A stretch of DNA of 64,000 nt from Streptomyces sp. SDr-06 (GTDB taxonomy: Bacteria > Actinomycetota > Actinomycetes > Streptomycetales > Streptomycetaceae), in the NCBI RefSeq assembly GCF_003324565.1, contig NZ_QOLA01000006.1, positions 310,001 through 374,000 on the forward strand, given 5' to 3'. Shown one piece after another: positions 52,431 to 62,700 of the stretch. A program made the position numbers and the translations under genes. The notes below the pieces were generated by a model that was given only the letters and a program-made list of their open reading frames with translations, ran no database searches and had not been told where the DNA came from. The first letter of the stretch is position 1. Each line of letters opens with the position of its first letter.

Positions 52431-53381
52431 CTAGTGGAAGCCCAGCTGCGGATCGGTTCCGGTCAGTTCGACACCTGCGGCCCACAGCCGCTCGGCGACC
52501 ACGGGGTCGGCCATGTGCGCGTGAACGGGCTCCCGCCGCGGCGCGCCGCGCAGGCCGAAGACCCGGGGCCCCCACAGGTCCCCACCCCGCACCTGCGGGT
52601 CGAGCACAGCACGGACGATGGGCCATGCCCCGGCGTCCTTGCCCTGGATCACCAGCCCGGCGGGCAGGGCACGCAACCGGTCGCCGGGGGTGGTCACATG
52701 GACCGGTGGGCGTGAGGGGGTCAGCGCGTCCAGCGCGCCGCCGGGGTGGGCCACCACGCTGATCACCGTGCTGCCGACGGCACGCAGGCGGCGGTCGAGC
52801 TCGAAGCCGAAGGACATCTGGGCGAGCTTGGACCGGCCGTAGGTCTGCTTGGGCCGGTAGTCCCGGGTGGACTGCAGATCGTCCAGGTCCAGCCGTTCGG
52901 AGCGCGCCGCGAAGCTCCCCACCGTCACGACGCGCCCCGCCGGTGCCGCCGACAGCAGCGGGGCCAGCCATCGGGTGAGCGCGAAGTGCCCGAGGTGGTT
53001 GGTGGCGAACATCAGCTCATGTCCGCCCCCGGTCTCCCGGCGCGGGGGATCGTCGAGCGCGACCCCGGCGTTGTGGACCACCGCGTCCAGATGGCCGAGC
53101 CCCAGTCCGTCCACGGCCGCCTTCAGGGACGTCAGGTCGGCGAGGTCCAGGGGGAGGTGGCGCAGCCGCGCCCCGGGGACCCGGGAGCGGATCGACGCCA
53201 TGGCGGCGTCGGCCTTCGATCCGTCCCGGCTCCCCAGGACGACCAGGGCGCCGGTGGCGGCCAGCTGCTCTGCGACGAAGTAGCCGATCCCGGCGTTGCC
53301 GCCGGTGACCAGGATGTTCTGGTCACCGGCGGACGGCAGCCGGTGGACGTCCCACGGTCGGATCTGGGATACGGAAGACAC
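52431..53381 (-). CDS. SDR family NAD(P)-dependent oxidoreductase (retinol dehydrogenase-like)
   Basis: 316 residues. TGGNAGIGYFVAEQLAATGA (TGxxxGxG), DAVVHNAGVALD (NAG), the Ser in VVTVGSFAARS, and TYGRSKLAQ (YxxxK) are complete. Follows the light-dependent protochlorophyllide/retinol-dehydrogenase-like subfamily with the long C-terminal part (PTG-type VVAHPGGALDALTPS). Start GTG 53381 with AAGGAG 9 bp upstream. Upstream lies an array of 11-bp-spaced CCGACAG heptamers. Confidence 0.9.
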   Translation of the reverse strand: MSSVSQIRPWDVHRLPSAGDQNILVTGGNAGIGYFVAEQLAATGALVVLGSRDGSKADAAMASIRSRVPGARLRHLPLDLADLTSLKAAVDGLGLGHLDAVVHNAGVALDDPPRRETGGGHELMFATNHLGHFALTRWLAPLLSAAPAGRVVTVGSFAARSERLDLDDLQSTRDYRPKQTYGRSKLAQMSFGFELDRRLRAVGSTVISVVAHPGGALDALTPSRPPVHVTTPGDRLRALPAGLVIQGKDAGAWPIVRAVLDPQVRGGDLWGPRVFGLRGAPRREPVHAHMADPVVAERLWAAGVELTGTDPQLGFH

Positions 53382-53452
53382 GGCGAAGGGCTCCTTGTGC
53401 TCGGGCGGTGCGCTCACGAGGAGCACCGGCCCGCTCAAGGTCGCAGGCCCGA

Positions 53453-53501
53453 CCGACAGGTCGTCGACAGGACGCCGACAGATCTCGGTCACCGCCGACA
53501 G
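53453..53501. repeat. Array of NCGACAG heptamers with 11-bp period
   Basis: CCGACAG (53453-53459), TCGACAG (53464-53470), CCGACAG (53475-53481) with 4-bp spacers, plus CCGACAG (53495-53501). Three heptamers with 4-bp spacers is the layout of SARP sites such as PimR's. Lies 70-120 bp upstream of the SDR start. Confidence 0.6.
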
Positions 53502-53581
53502 CTTCCGCCGGGCAGCCCCGACGCCGGGCCGCGGGACCGGTCGGGAGGCCGCTGGAGAGCGGCGTTCCGACCGGCCCACCT

Positions 53582-54226
53582 TCACTTCCGCCAGAACAAG
53601 TGGTGCGTCACGCCGCTCGGGCTGGGCACGACCTCCAGGTGGAACCGGTCGAGCAGATCGTCGGGCGACTCCCACAGCCGCACACCGGTTCCGAGTTTCA
53701 CCGGCGACACGACCACGTGCAGGGTGTCGACGAGGTCGGTGTCGAGGAACTGGCGGATCGTGCTGGCACCGCCGCCCAGGCGGACGTCCTTGCCTTGCGC
53801 CGCCTCCTTGGCTTGCCCGAGGACGGTGGCCGGGTCGCCGTCGACGAAGTGGAAGGTGGTGTCGGACAGCGTGAACGAAGGGCGCGGGTGGTGGGTCATG
53901 ACGAACACCGGCGTGTGGAACGGAGGCTCCTCCCCCCACCAGCCCCGCCAGTCGTGGTCCTGCCAGGGCCCGCGCTGCGGCCCGAACTTGTTGCGGCCCA
54001 TGATTTCCGCACCGATGTTGCGGGCGAAGTCCCGCGTGAAGTAGTCGTCCAGGCCCCGGCTCCCGCCGGGATCCGTGCGCATGGGCCAGCTCGCCGTCGC
54101 CCCGGCCCAGGAGAACAGCCTTCCGGGATCGGCGTGGCCGAAGGGGTTCTCCAAGGTCTGGTCCTCACCGGCGCCGAACCCGTCCTGCGAGACGGTGAAG
54201 TTCTGCACTCTTACCAACTGAGCCAC
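53582..54226 (-). CDS. RibD C-terminal / DHFR-like family reductase (1)
   Basis: 214 residues. RVQNFTVSQDGFGAGEDQTL opening, GAEIMGRNKFGPQRG, PVFVMTHHPRPSF, DVRLGGGASTIRQFLDTDLV and VSPVKLGTGVRLWESPDD are the conserved blocks of the dihydrofolate-reductase-fold RibD_C family in actinobacteria. NADPH-dependent; natural substrate unknown. Start GTG 54226 has AGGAGG 5 bp upstream. A paralogue lies divergently at 54423. Confidence 0.92.
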   Translation of the reverse strand: MAQLVRVQNFTVSQDGFGAGEDQTLENPFGHADPGRLFSWAGATASWPMRTDPGGSRGLDDYFTRDFARNIGAEIMGRNKFGPQRGPWQDHDWRGWWGEEPPFHTPVFVMTHHPRPSFTLSDTTFHFVDGDPATVLGQAKEAAQGKDVRLGGGASTIRQFLDTDLVDTLHVVVSPVKLGTGVRLWESPDDLLDRFHLEVVPSPSGVTHHLFWRK

Positions 54227-54422
54227 ACGATCCTCCTGAGCCGCTGTCAACACTGATGCAGACCGGCACAGCCGCGGAAACTCATCGCTGCTCACGGTCG
54301 CGATACACAGGGATTCGATCGCCTCCGATGAGTCCGCGCACGCCGGGCGGTCTATTCGGTAGGCCGGGCCGAGGAGAGCGCACATCAGGCGTTCCACAGG
54401 GGCGGGCCAGAGGGAGAATCCG

Positions 54423-54968
54423 ATGGGCAAGGTGCTGTGGCATGTGACGATGTCGCTGGACGGATACGTGGCCGGTCCCGACCATGCGATGGACTGGATG
54501 TCGGGAGTGCGGGTGGACCCGGCCATCCCCGAGGAATCCATCACGGGGCTGGGCGCTGTCCTCGGCGGGCGCCGCGGGTACGACGCCGTCGCCGAACGCC
54601 ACCCGGGCCGGGCCGGGCGCCAGCCGTACGGCGGGGCGTGGAGCGGCCCGGTCTTCGTGCTGACGCACCATCCCGAGGACGCGATTCCCGATCCCGGCAT
54701 CACGTTCCTGAACTGCGAGGTGGCCGAGGCGGTCGGGATCGGGCTGGCCGCCGCGGGAGGCAAGAACCTGGAGATCCACGGTCAGGACATCGCCCGGCAG
54801 TGCGTCGAGCAGGACCTGATCGACGAGTTCTACGTCCATGTCGCGCCCGTCATGCTCGGCACGGGGGTGCGGCTGTTCGACTGCCCCGGCATCGATCCCG
54901 TCCGCTGGGCCCTGGTCCACGACGGGGACCCCGCACAGGCCGTGAGTCTGCGCTACCAGCGGCCCTGA
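54423..54968 (+). CDS. RibD C-terminal / DHFR-like family reductase (2)
   Basis: 181 residues. VLWHVTMSLDGYVAGPDHAM, DWM, VLGGRRGYD, PVFVLTHHPEDAI, GGKNLEIHGQDIARQCVEQD and VHVAPVMLGTGVRLFDCPG are the same blocks as in copy 1 but shorter. GGGAGAA lies before ATG 54423. Copies are divergently transcribed from a 200-bp gap and may have arisen by old duplication (about one third identical). Confidence 0.92.
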   Translation: MGKVLWHVTMSLDGYVAGPDHAMDWMSGVRVDPAIPEESITGLGAVLGGRRGYDAVAERHPGRAGRQPYGGAWSGPVFVLTHHPEDAIPDPGITFLNCEVAEAVGIGLAAAGGKNLEIHGQDIARQCVEQDLIDEFYVHVAPVMLGTGVRLFDCPGIDPVRWALVHDGDPAQAVSLRYQRP

Positions 54969-55166
54969 CCCCGAAGTCCCGCTGCTCTTGCGGCAGTTGA
55001 GGCTCCCGGCACTCCGGCTGGCGATGACTTGTCTGGTGCTCCAACGGGGCGGGGCCGGGGCCGGTGGCGGCTTGACCGCGCTGACCGCGGGGGTGATGGT
55101 AGTGATCGCCAGGTTGATCTCCGGATGGCCAGCCGCCCGCTCGACGCCGCGCCCTGGCCCCGGCCC

Positions 55167-55934
55167 ATGGAAGGAAGATCCGCCATTCTCAGCAAGACGT
55201 TCCTCATCCCCACCCCCGACGGCCAGGCCGACGCTTTCGCCGCCTTTCCCGACGACGGCGAGCGGCACCCGGCGGTGCTGCTGTACATGGACGCCTTCGG
55301 CGTGCGGCCCGTGCTTGAGGAGATGGCGCGCGAGCTGGCCGGGCACGGGTACTACGTGCTCGTGCCCAACCTCTTCTACCGGCACGGACCCGCGCCGGTC
55401 GTCGAACTCCCCGAGCACATCGGCCAGGAGGACCGGCCCGCACTGTTCGCGCAGTTGATGCCGCTGATCAACGCGCACACCCCGGAGCACGCGCTGCGCG
55501 ACGCCGACGCCTACCTCCAGTTCCTCACCACCCGGCCCGAGGTCGCGGCCGGCCCGGTCGCGGTGGTCGGCTACTGCATGGGGGCGGCGCTCGCGCTGCG
55601 GACCGCGGCGGCGCACCCCGACCAGGTGGCCGCCGTCGCCGGATTCCACCCCGGCCCCCTGGTCACCGACGCACCCGACAGCCCGCACCTCCTGGCTCCC
55701 CGCCTGAAGGCGCAGATCCACCTCGGTCTCGCCGAGAAGGACATGACGCCCGAGGCCGTCTCCGAACTCGGCCGGGCCCTGGACACCGCGGGTGTCAGCC
55801 ACACCTGCGAGGTCTACCCCGGCGCCGTGCACGGCTTCACGATGGCCGACACCGACGCCTTCAACTCCGCCGCGTTGCGACGCCATTGGGACCGGCTGCT
55901 CCCCCTCCTCGACCGCACGCTGGCCACGGGCTGA
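55167..55934 (+). CDS. Dienelactone hydrolase family protein
   Basis: 255 residues. Catalytic triad Cys137 (VVGYCMGAALAL), Asp193 and His223 (GAVHGFTM), as in dienelactone hydrolases of the beta-ketoadipate pathways. Start ambiguity: ATG 55167 is the annotated one, but a strong GGAAGGAAG at 55169-55177 would best serve a start at 55185, which is ATT in frame just before SKTFLIPTPDG. ATT starts are very rare. Cytosolic; substrate not known. Convergent with mtr. Confidence 0.9.
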   Translation: MEGRSAILSKTFLIPTPDGQADAFAAFPDDGERHPAVLLYMDAFGVRPVLEEMARELAGHGYYVLVPNLFYRHGPAPVVELPEHIGQEDRPALFAQLMPLINAHTPEHALRDADAYLQFLTTRPEVAAGPVAVVGYCMGAALALRTAAAHPDQVAAVAGFHPGPLVTDAPDSPHLLAPRLKAQIHLGLAEKDMTPEAVSELGRALDTAGVSHTCEVYPGAVHGFTMADTDAFNSAALRRHWDRLLPLLDRTLATG

Positions 55935-55951
55935 GGAGGCTCCGGGCCCGG

Positions 55952-57343
55952 TCAGCTCGGCGCAGGCTCTCCCGGCGGCGTGTCAAGGTCGCGCAGCGCG
56001 TTTTCTACGACCTCCGTGAGGGCCGGGTGGATCCACAGGGGCTTCTCCGCCAGCTCCCGCGCGGTCATCCTGAAGGTCAGGGCGAGGACGAGGGGCTGGA
56101 CCAGGGTGGCGGCCTGCGGGCCGAGCAGGTGGGCGCCGAGCAGGCGGCCGGTGCCCCGGTCGGCGAGGACCTTGCAGAAGCCCTCCGTCTCCTCCAGGGC
56201 CCAGCCGTAGGCCACGTCCGCGTAGTGGTGCACCGCGACGACGTAGTCGAGACCCTGGTCGCGGGCCTCCTGCTCGGTGAGGCCGACCTGGGCGATCTGG
56301 GGTCGGGTGAACACGGCGGAGGGGACCGCCTCGTAGCTCATCGTCCGCTCCCGGCCCGGGTGCAGGAGATTGTGCGCGACCACCTCGGCCTCGCGGTTGG
56401 CGACGTGTTTGAGAGGCTGCGGGCTGGACACGTCGCCCAGCGCCCATACGCCCTCGGCGCTGGTGCGCAACTGCGCGTCGACGCTGATCCGCCCGTCCTC
56501 GCCCGTGTCGACGCCGCCCCGGTCCAGGTCGAGCAGGTCGCTGTTGGGGCGGCGGCCGACGGCCACCAGCAGGGCCTCGGTTCGCAGTTCGGTGCCGTCG
56601 TCCAGCGTGACCAGGAGATCGCCGGGCTCGCCGGACAGCCCGGTCACCTCACGCCCGAGGCGCAGGTCCCAGTGGGCGCGCATCGCGTCGGTGAAGGCCT
56701 TGGAGATCGACTCGTCCTGCTGGCCGAGTAGCCGGTCCTGCTGTTCGACGAGGGTCACCTCGCTGCCCGCGGAGTGGAAGACGTGCGCCAGTTCCGCTGC
56801 GACGTATCCACCGCCGACCACGACCAGGCGGCCGGGCGGGGTGGTGACGCGCATGATCGTGTCGGAAGTCTCGTAGGGCAGTCCGGAGTCGGCGATCACC
56901 GGCGGGACGACGGGCCGGCCGCCGGCGGCGAGGACGACCCGGTCGGCGTAGAGGTCCACCGGCCCCGTTCCGGTCTCGACGCGCAGCCGCCGGTCCCCCG
57001 TGAAGCGGGCCCGCCCGCGGTACACGGTGATGTGGTCCGAGGCGCGCCGGTCCTGTTCGCCCTCCTCGGAGGTGCTGTCGAGGCGGCCGAAAACACGGTC
57101 GTGGACGGCGGGCCAGTGGATCCGCCGCAGCTCGGCGTCCACGTTGTGCCGCGCTGCCTCACCGACCGCGTCGGCGACGTCGGCGGTCGCGGCGAGCATC
57201 TTGCTCGGGATGCAGCCGGCGTTCAGGCAGGTTCCCCCGAAGGGCCCCTCCGCGACGATGGCGACGTCCAGGTGGGCAAAGCGGTCGTCGATGAGGGCGT
57301 TGCCCGACCCCGCTCCGAGAACGATCAGGTCATGAGAGCGCAT
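55952..57343 (-). CDS. mtr: Mycothione reductase
   Basis: 463 residues. Redox-active GGTCLNAGCIPSKM (Cys39, Cys44), FAD motifs LIVLGAGSGNALIDDRFAHL and VWALGDVSS, NADPH site VVVGGGYVAAELAHVFHSAG, and C-terminal IHPALTEVVENAL with the catalytic His-Glu. Reduces mycothiol disulfide in the cytosol, keeping the actinobacterial thiol pool reduced. Usual length. ATG 57343 has only a weak Shine-Dalgarno. Convergent with the dienelactone hydrolase gene. Confidence 0.95.
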   Translation of the reverse strand: MRSHDLIVLGAGSGNALIDDRFAHLDVAIVAEGPFGGTCLNAGCIPSKMLAATADVADAVGEAARHNVDAELRRIHWPAVHDRVFGRLDSTSEEGEQDRRASDHITVYRGRARFTGDRRLRVETGTGPVDLYADRVVLAAGGRPVVPPVIADSGLPYETSDTIMRVTTPPGRLVVVGGGYVAAELAHVFHSAGSEVTLVEQQDRLLGQQDESISKAFTDAMRAHWDLRLGREVTGLSGEPGDLLVTLDDGTELRTEALLVAVGRRPNSDLLDLDRGGVDTGEDGRISVDAQLRTSAEGVWALGDVSSPQPLKHVANREAEVVAHNLLHPGRERTMSYEAVPSAVFTRPQIAQVGLTEQEARDQGLDYVVAVHHYADVAYGWALEETEGFCKVLADRGTGRLLGAHLLGPQAATLVQPLVLALTFRMTARELAEKPLWIHPALTEVVENALRDLDTPPGEPAPS

Positions 57344-57436
57344 AGCGGCAACGTATCCGCTTCGTGGTGATTCATTCTCTTTGGATGGTGCCCGGACCTG
57401 TCGGCCCCAGACCCCGGCGGCCTGCCCGCCCCCTCG

Positions 57437-58182
57437 TCAGCCCAGCAGCCGGAGCACCGCCTCCTCGATGGGGCCCTGCGTGGACGGGTGCCCGTAGTCC
57501 GCGCCCGCGCCCAAGCCGCCCAGCTGGGTCGCCATGGTGCGCCCCTGGTCGTACAGCTCGATGACGCGCGGGTCGGTGGAGGAAGCGCTGCACACGGCGG
57601 GCATGTGGCCGAGGTAGTGGCTCACTTCGCGCACCACCCGCACCACGGCCCGGTGCCGGGCCGTCCCGGAGCGCCGTGCGACGGGTTCGGACACCGCGAG
57701 CCCGACCGCCGCCAGCACCGTGGCGTGCCACGTCCTGAAGCCTTGGCGGTGATCTCGACGCCCGACAGGCCGCGCAGCGCGTCGTTGAGGTCCGCCCCGT
57801 GGACCTCGTGCGAGCACACGGTCCTTGCCGAGGCCGCCGGCGGCGAGCTGCCGGGACACCCGGCGGCACAGCAGGGCGCCTGGGCCACCTCGCGTACGTG
57901 TGCGTGCTTGGCCGCGTCCTGGCGGGCCCGGAACTCCTCGTGGCAGAGGTACTGCCGCCGCCCCGCGTCGTCCGTGCCGACCGCCTGGAGATGCCCGTTG
58001 GGGCCAGGGCAGATCCATTCGTCCGTCCAGGCCAGCGGGACGGCGAGCGCGCGCAGGCGCCGCAGTTCGTCCGGGTCGTCCACAGCCCTTCCCCCGCGGT
58101 CGAGGTAACGGAAACCACTGCCGTGACGCACCCGGCGCAACCCGGGACGGTGGGGGTCGCTGGTCCTCGACCGCACGAGCAC
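57437..58182 (-). pseudogene. DNA topoisomerase IB pseudogene
   Basis: Start GTG 58182: SDPHRPGLRRVRHGSGFRYL, PLAWTDEWICPGPNGHLQAV, GTDDAGRRQYLCHEEFRARQ in frame A. Near 57895 the homology (CRRVSRQLAAGGLGKDRVLA) moves to frame B, then about 100 codons are missing (including catalytic Lys/Arg), then VHGADLNDALRGLSGVEITA in frame A, then GFRTWHATVLAAVGLAVSEP, VVREVSHYLGHMPAVCSASS in frame B. The active-site Tyr of ASYxDPRV is Ser (ASSTDPRV). Two frameshifts, a deletion and a lost nucleophile prove a dead gene. Confidence 0.88.
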
Positions 58183-58413
58183 TCCTCGAACGCGGTCGCG
58201 TGCGCCCGCACGCCGAGTTCGTGATGGGCCGTCAGGTCACCCGGTACCGCTCGCCGTTCCGCCGGCCGTCGGCGATCCGACCCCTCGCCACGGTGGACGG
58301 CACGTCACCCCGGCGTCGACCGGCCGCGCCGATCACCCGCTCCGCACGACGAACTCCGCCCCGTCAGGGCATGCCGTGTCCGGATCCGAAGGACGGCGAC
58401 GCAGGATGGGCCC

Positions 58414-58950
58414 ATGGGAAAGACGGCTCTCATCGTCATCGACATGATCAACACCTACGACCACGAGGACGCGGAGCTGCTGCTGCCCTCGGTGGAGGCA
58501 GTCCTGCCGACCGTGGCGGAGCTACTCGCCCGTGCGCGCCGAAGCGATGTCCCCGTCATCTACGCCAACGACAACTTCGGCGAGTGGCGCTCGCACCACG
58601 GCGAGATCGTCGAGACGGCGCTGCGCGGGCCGCACGCCGATCTGGTTCGGCCCGTCGCGCCCGACAAGGCGTCCTTGTTCGTCGTCAAGGCACGCCACTC
58701 GATCTTCTACGAGACACCGCTCGGCTATCTGCTGAGCCAGCAGAAGGTCGACCACGTGGTGCTGTGCGGTCAGGTCACCGAGCAGTGCGTGCTGTACTCG
58801 GCGCTCGACGCCCACATCCGGCACCTGGAGGTGACCGTGCCCAGCGACGCCGTCGCGCACATCCACGAGGACCTCGCGGCGGCGGCCCTGCGCATGATGG
58901 AGCGCAACATGGGGGCGCACATCCCGGTCGCCGCCGACCTCCGCTTCTGA
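58414..58950 (+). CDS. Cysteine hydrolase (isochorismatase family)
   Basis: 178 residues. Catalytic triad Asp10 (LIVIDMINTYDH), Lys92 (FVVKARHSIFY) and Cys125 (GQVTEQCVLYSALDA). Family members hydrolyse amides such as nicotinamide or N-carbamoyl compounds, or isochorismate. No specific substrate residues recognised. AGGATGGG lies before ATG 58414. Cytosolic. Confidence 0.92.
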   Translation: MGKTALIVIDMINTYDHEDAELLLPSVEAVLPTVAELLARARRSDVPVIYANDNFGEWRSHHGEIVETALRGPHADLVRPVAPDKASLFVVKARHSIFYETPLGYLLSQQKVDHVVLCGQVTEQCVLYSALDAHIRHLEVTVPSDAVAHIHEDLAAAALRMMERNMGAHIPVAADLRF

Positions 58951-59048
58951 GCCCGGCGTCCGGTTAGGGACCCGGGCGAGCGGGCACCCGGGGGCCGGCC
59001 GGACACACACCGGCCGCCGAAATCGAAGCCACGGAAGCGAGGTACGTC

Positions 59049-59606
59049 ATGGGCCATGGCGGAGATGTGATCGCGGAGCTGACGGCCGACCACCGGGAGG
59101 TCGACGACCTGTTCGCCGAGATCGAGAAGGCCCCCGCCGGCAGCGACGAACGCAAGAAGCTCGCCGACCGGCTCACGATCGAACTGGTCCGGCACTCCGT
59201 CGCGGAGGAGGAACACCTCTATCCCGCGGTACGGGAACACCTCCCCCAGGGCGACGCGATCGCGGACAAGGAGCTGACCGACCACTCCAAGGTGGAGCAG
59301 CTCCTCAAGCAGCTCGAACACCGCGACGCCGACGCCCACGACTTCGACAAGATCGTGGCCGAGCTCAGGTTCGAGGTCACCTCGCATGTGCACGACGAGG
59401 AGACGAACCTGTTCGTGAAGCTCCGCCAAACCTGCTCGGCCGAGCGCATGGAGGAGCTGGGCGACAAGATCCGCTCGGCGAAGAAGGCGGCACCGACCCG
59501 CCCCCACCCCGGCGCGCCGAACACGCCCCCGCTCAACAAGCTCCTGGCCCCCGGGACCGGGTTCGTGGACCGCGTACGCGACCACGTCACCGGCCGCGGC
59601 AAGTAA
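59049..59606 (+). CDS. Hemerythrin HHE domain protein
   Basis: 185 residues. Residues ~8-140 give the iron ligands of hemerythrin: ELTADHREVDDLFAEIEKAP (H, D/E), LVRHSVAEEEHLYPAVREHL (H, E, EH), LTDHSKVEQLLKQLEHRDAD, EVTSHVHDEETNLFVKLRQT (HxxxE). The Pro-rich C-terminus is a flexible tail. Senses or stores oxygen or protects from NO and peroxide. GGAAGCGAGG lies before ATG 59049. It precedes the FDH genes by 150 bp on the same strand. Confidence 0.92.
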   Translation: MGHGGDVIAELTADHREVDDLFAEIEKAPAGSDERKKLADRLTIELVRHSVAEEEHLYPAVREHLPQGDAIADKELTDHSKVEQLLKQLEHRDADAHDFDKIVAELRFEVTSHVHDEETNLFVKLRQTCSAERMEELGDKIRSAKKAAPTRPHPGAPNTPPLNKLLAPGTGFVDRVRDHVTGRGK

Positions 59607-59760
59607 CCGGCCGCTCCGCACGAGGCGCGTCCGCGCTCCGCACCCTTGCCCCGCGCCGCGACCCACGGGGCGCGCCGCGCCTCTCCGGTCGCCGTGGCGG
59701 GCGCGGCGGGTGAGCCTGGGAGGGCAGCGGTCACGGGCGGGACGTCGAGGAGGAAGCTCC

Positions 59761-62700
59761 ATGAGTGTGCGCAAGCGGGCCGAACGCTGGCCGGTCTACC
59801 GTCAGCTCACCGGCGCCGACCCGCTGGGCCGCGGCCGCGCCGCCATGTCGGAGCACACCGAACGGCTCAGGCCCCGTACCGAGACCGCCGACCGGGTGGT
59901 CCCGTCCATCTGTCCGTACTGCGCGGTCGGCTGCGGCCAGCAGGTCTACGTCAAGGACGACAAGGTCGTCCAGATCGAGGGCGACCCGGACTCCCCGGTC
60001 AGCCGGGGCCGGCTGTGTCCCAAGGGCTCGGCGACACTCCAGCTCACCACCGGCTCCGCCCGCCGTCACCAAGTGCTCTACCGCCGCCCCCACGCCACCG
60101 ACTGGGAGCCGCTCGATCTGGAGACGGCCATGGACATGGTGGCCGACCGGGTGATCGAGACGCGGCGCCGCACCTGGGAGTGGGAGCACGAGGGGAAGCG
60201 AACCGCGCGCACCCTCGGCATCGCGAGCCTGGGCGGCGCGACCCTGGACAACGAGGAGAACTACCTCATCAAGAAGCTCCTCACGGGTCTCGGCGTGGTC
60301 CAGGTGGAGAACCAGGCGCGGGTCTGCCACAGCTCCACGGTCAGCGGGCTCGGCACGTCCTTCGGACGCGGCGGGGCCACCACCTTCATGCAGGACCTCC
60401 AGCACGCCGACTGCATCGTCATCCAGGGCTCCAACTTCGCCGAGGCACACCCGGTCGGCTTCCAGTGGGTGATGGAGGCGAAGGCGCGCGGCGCCCGGAT
60501 CATCCATGTGGACCCGCGCTACACCCGCACCAGCGCGCTCGCGGATCTGCATGTGCCGATCCGCGCGGGCAGCGACATCGCGTTCCTCGGCGGGATCATC
60601 AACCACGTCCTGACCGAGGAGAAGGACTTCCGCGAGTACGTGCTCGCCTACACCAACGCCGCCACGCTGGTCGGCGAGGACTTCCGCGACACCGAGGACC
60701 TCGACGGGGTCTTCTCCGGTCTCGACGAGGACGCGCACCACTACGACCCGTCCAGCTGGCAGTACGAGGGCGTGCGGGTGCAGGCGCCCGCCGGTGACGT
60801 GGACGAGCAGTACGAGGTGCGCACGCGCGGGTCCGGCGACCCCGAGACGCACGGCTCGGGCGGCGCGCGCACCGGGCACCTGGCACCGCGCGACGAGACC
60901 CTCACCCACCCGCGCTGCGTGTACCAGATCCTCAAACGTCACTACGCCCGCTACACACCGGAGTTGGTGGAGCGCACCTGCGGCGTCCCGCGCGAGACGT
61001 TCCTGCGGGTGTGCGAGGACCTCACCTCGAACTCGGGCCGCGAGCGGACGAGCGCGTTCGTGTACGCGGTGGGCTGGACCCAGCACTCGGTCGGCTCGCA
61101 GTACATCCGCGCGGCGAGCGTCCTCCAGCTGCTGCTCGGCAACATCGGCCGGCCCGGCGGCGGCATCCAGGCGCTGCGCGGCCACGCCTCCATCCAGGGC
61201 TCCAGCGACATCCCCACCCTGTACAACCTGCTGCCGGGCTACCTTCCGATGCCGCACGCCCACGCGCACGAGTCGCTGGACTCGTTCGTCGAGGCCAGCC
61301 GCACGGAGAAGGGCTTCTGGGCCGAGATGCGGGCGTACTTCGTCAGCCTCCTCAAGGCCTACTACGGCGACGCGGCGACCGCGGACAACGACTACTGCTT
61401 CGACCACCTGCCGCGGCTGACCGGTTCGCACTCGACGTACGACACGGTGATGGCGCAGCTCGACGGTGTGTGCAAGGGGTATTTCCTGCTGGGGGAGAAC
61501 CCCGCCGTCGGCTCGGCCAACACCCGGCTGCAACGGCTGGGCATGGCGCGGTTGGAGTGGCTGGTCGTGCGGGACTTCTCGCTCATCGAGTCGGCGACCT
61601 GGTGGCAGGACGGGCCCGAGATCGAGACGGGTGAGCTGCGGACGCGGGACATCGCCACCGAGGTGTTCTTCTTCCCGGCCGCCTCCCACACCGAGAAGTC
61701 GGGTTCGTTCACCAACACCAACCGGTGGCTCCAGTGGCATCACGCGGCCGTCGAGCCCGAGGGCGACGCCCGCAGCGATCTGTGGTTCATGTACCACCTG
61801 GGCCGGCGCATCAAGGCGAAACTGGCCGGCTCCACCGACCCGATGGACCGTCCCGTACAGGACCTGACCTGGGACTACCCGGTGGACGGACCTTTGCGCG
61901 AGCCGATCGCCGACCACATTCTCGCCGAGATCAACGGCCACGGCCCGGACGGGGCCCCGCTGTCCGCCTACACCCAGCTCAAGGACGACGGCTCCACGCG
62001 CTGTGGGTGCTGGATCTACTGCGGGGTGTACGCCGACGGCATCAACCACGCGGCCCGCCGCAAGCCGGGCGCGGAGCAGGACTGGGTGGCGGCCGAGTGG
62101 GCCTGGGCCTGGCCCGCCAACCGCCGCATCCTGTACAACCGCGCTTCGGCCGCACCCGACGGCGCCCCGTGGAGCGAACGCAAGGCGTACGTGTGGTGGG
62201 ACGCGGCCGAGCGGAAGTGGACCGGCCGCGACGTTCCGGACTTCGTCCCCGACCGGGCCCCCGACCACGTGCCGCCCAGGGACGCGAAGGGACCCGACGC
62301 GCTGCGCGGCGACGACCCGTTCATCATGCAGGCCGACGGCAAGGGCTGGCTGTACGCGCCCGCGGGCCTGGAAGACGGCCCGCTGCCCACCCACTACGAG
62401 CCGCAGGACTCGCCGTTCACCAACGCGCTCTACCCGTCGACGCCGCGCTCCCCCGTCCGCCAGCTGCTGCCCCGGGAGGGAAACCGCTACCACCCCAGCG
62501 GCGAGGAGAAGGGCGCCGAGGTCTTCCCGTACATCGTCACCACCCACCGTCTCACCGAGCACTTCACGGCGGGCGGGATGAGCCGCTGGTCCTCCCATCT
62601 CGCCGAACTTCAGCCGGAGTTGTTCTGCGAGGTCTCCCCACAGCTGGCCGCCGAGCGCGGGCTGGAGCACACGGGCTGGGCCACCATCGTCACGGCCCGC

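Noticed and set aside
54150..54230. tRNA-like A-box TGGCTCAGTTGG with D-arm and a TTCG-like element on the minus strand at the start of the DHFR-like gene
   Set aside because: Anticodon and acceptor stems do not pair, and the sequence is the coding start VAQLVRVQNFTVSQDG with its own Shine-Dalgarno; coincidence.
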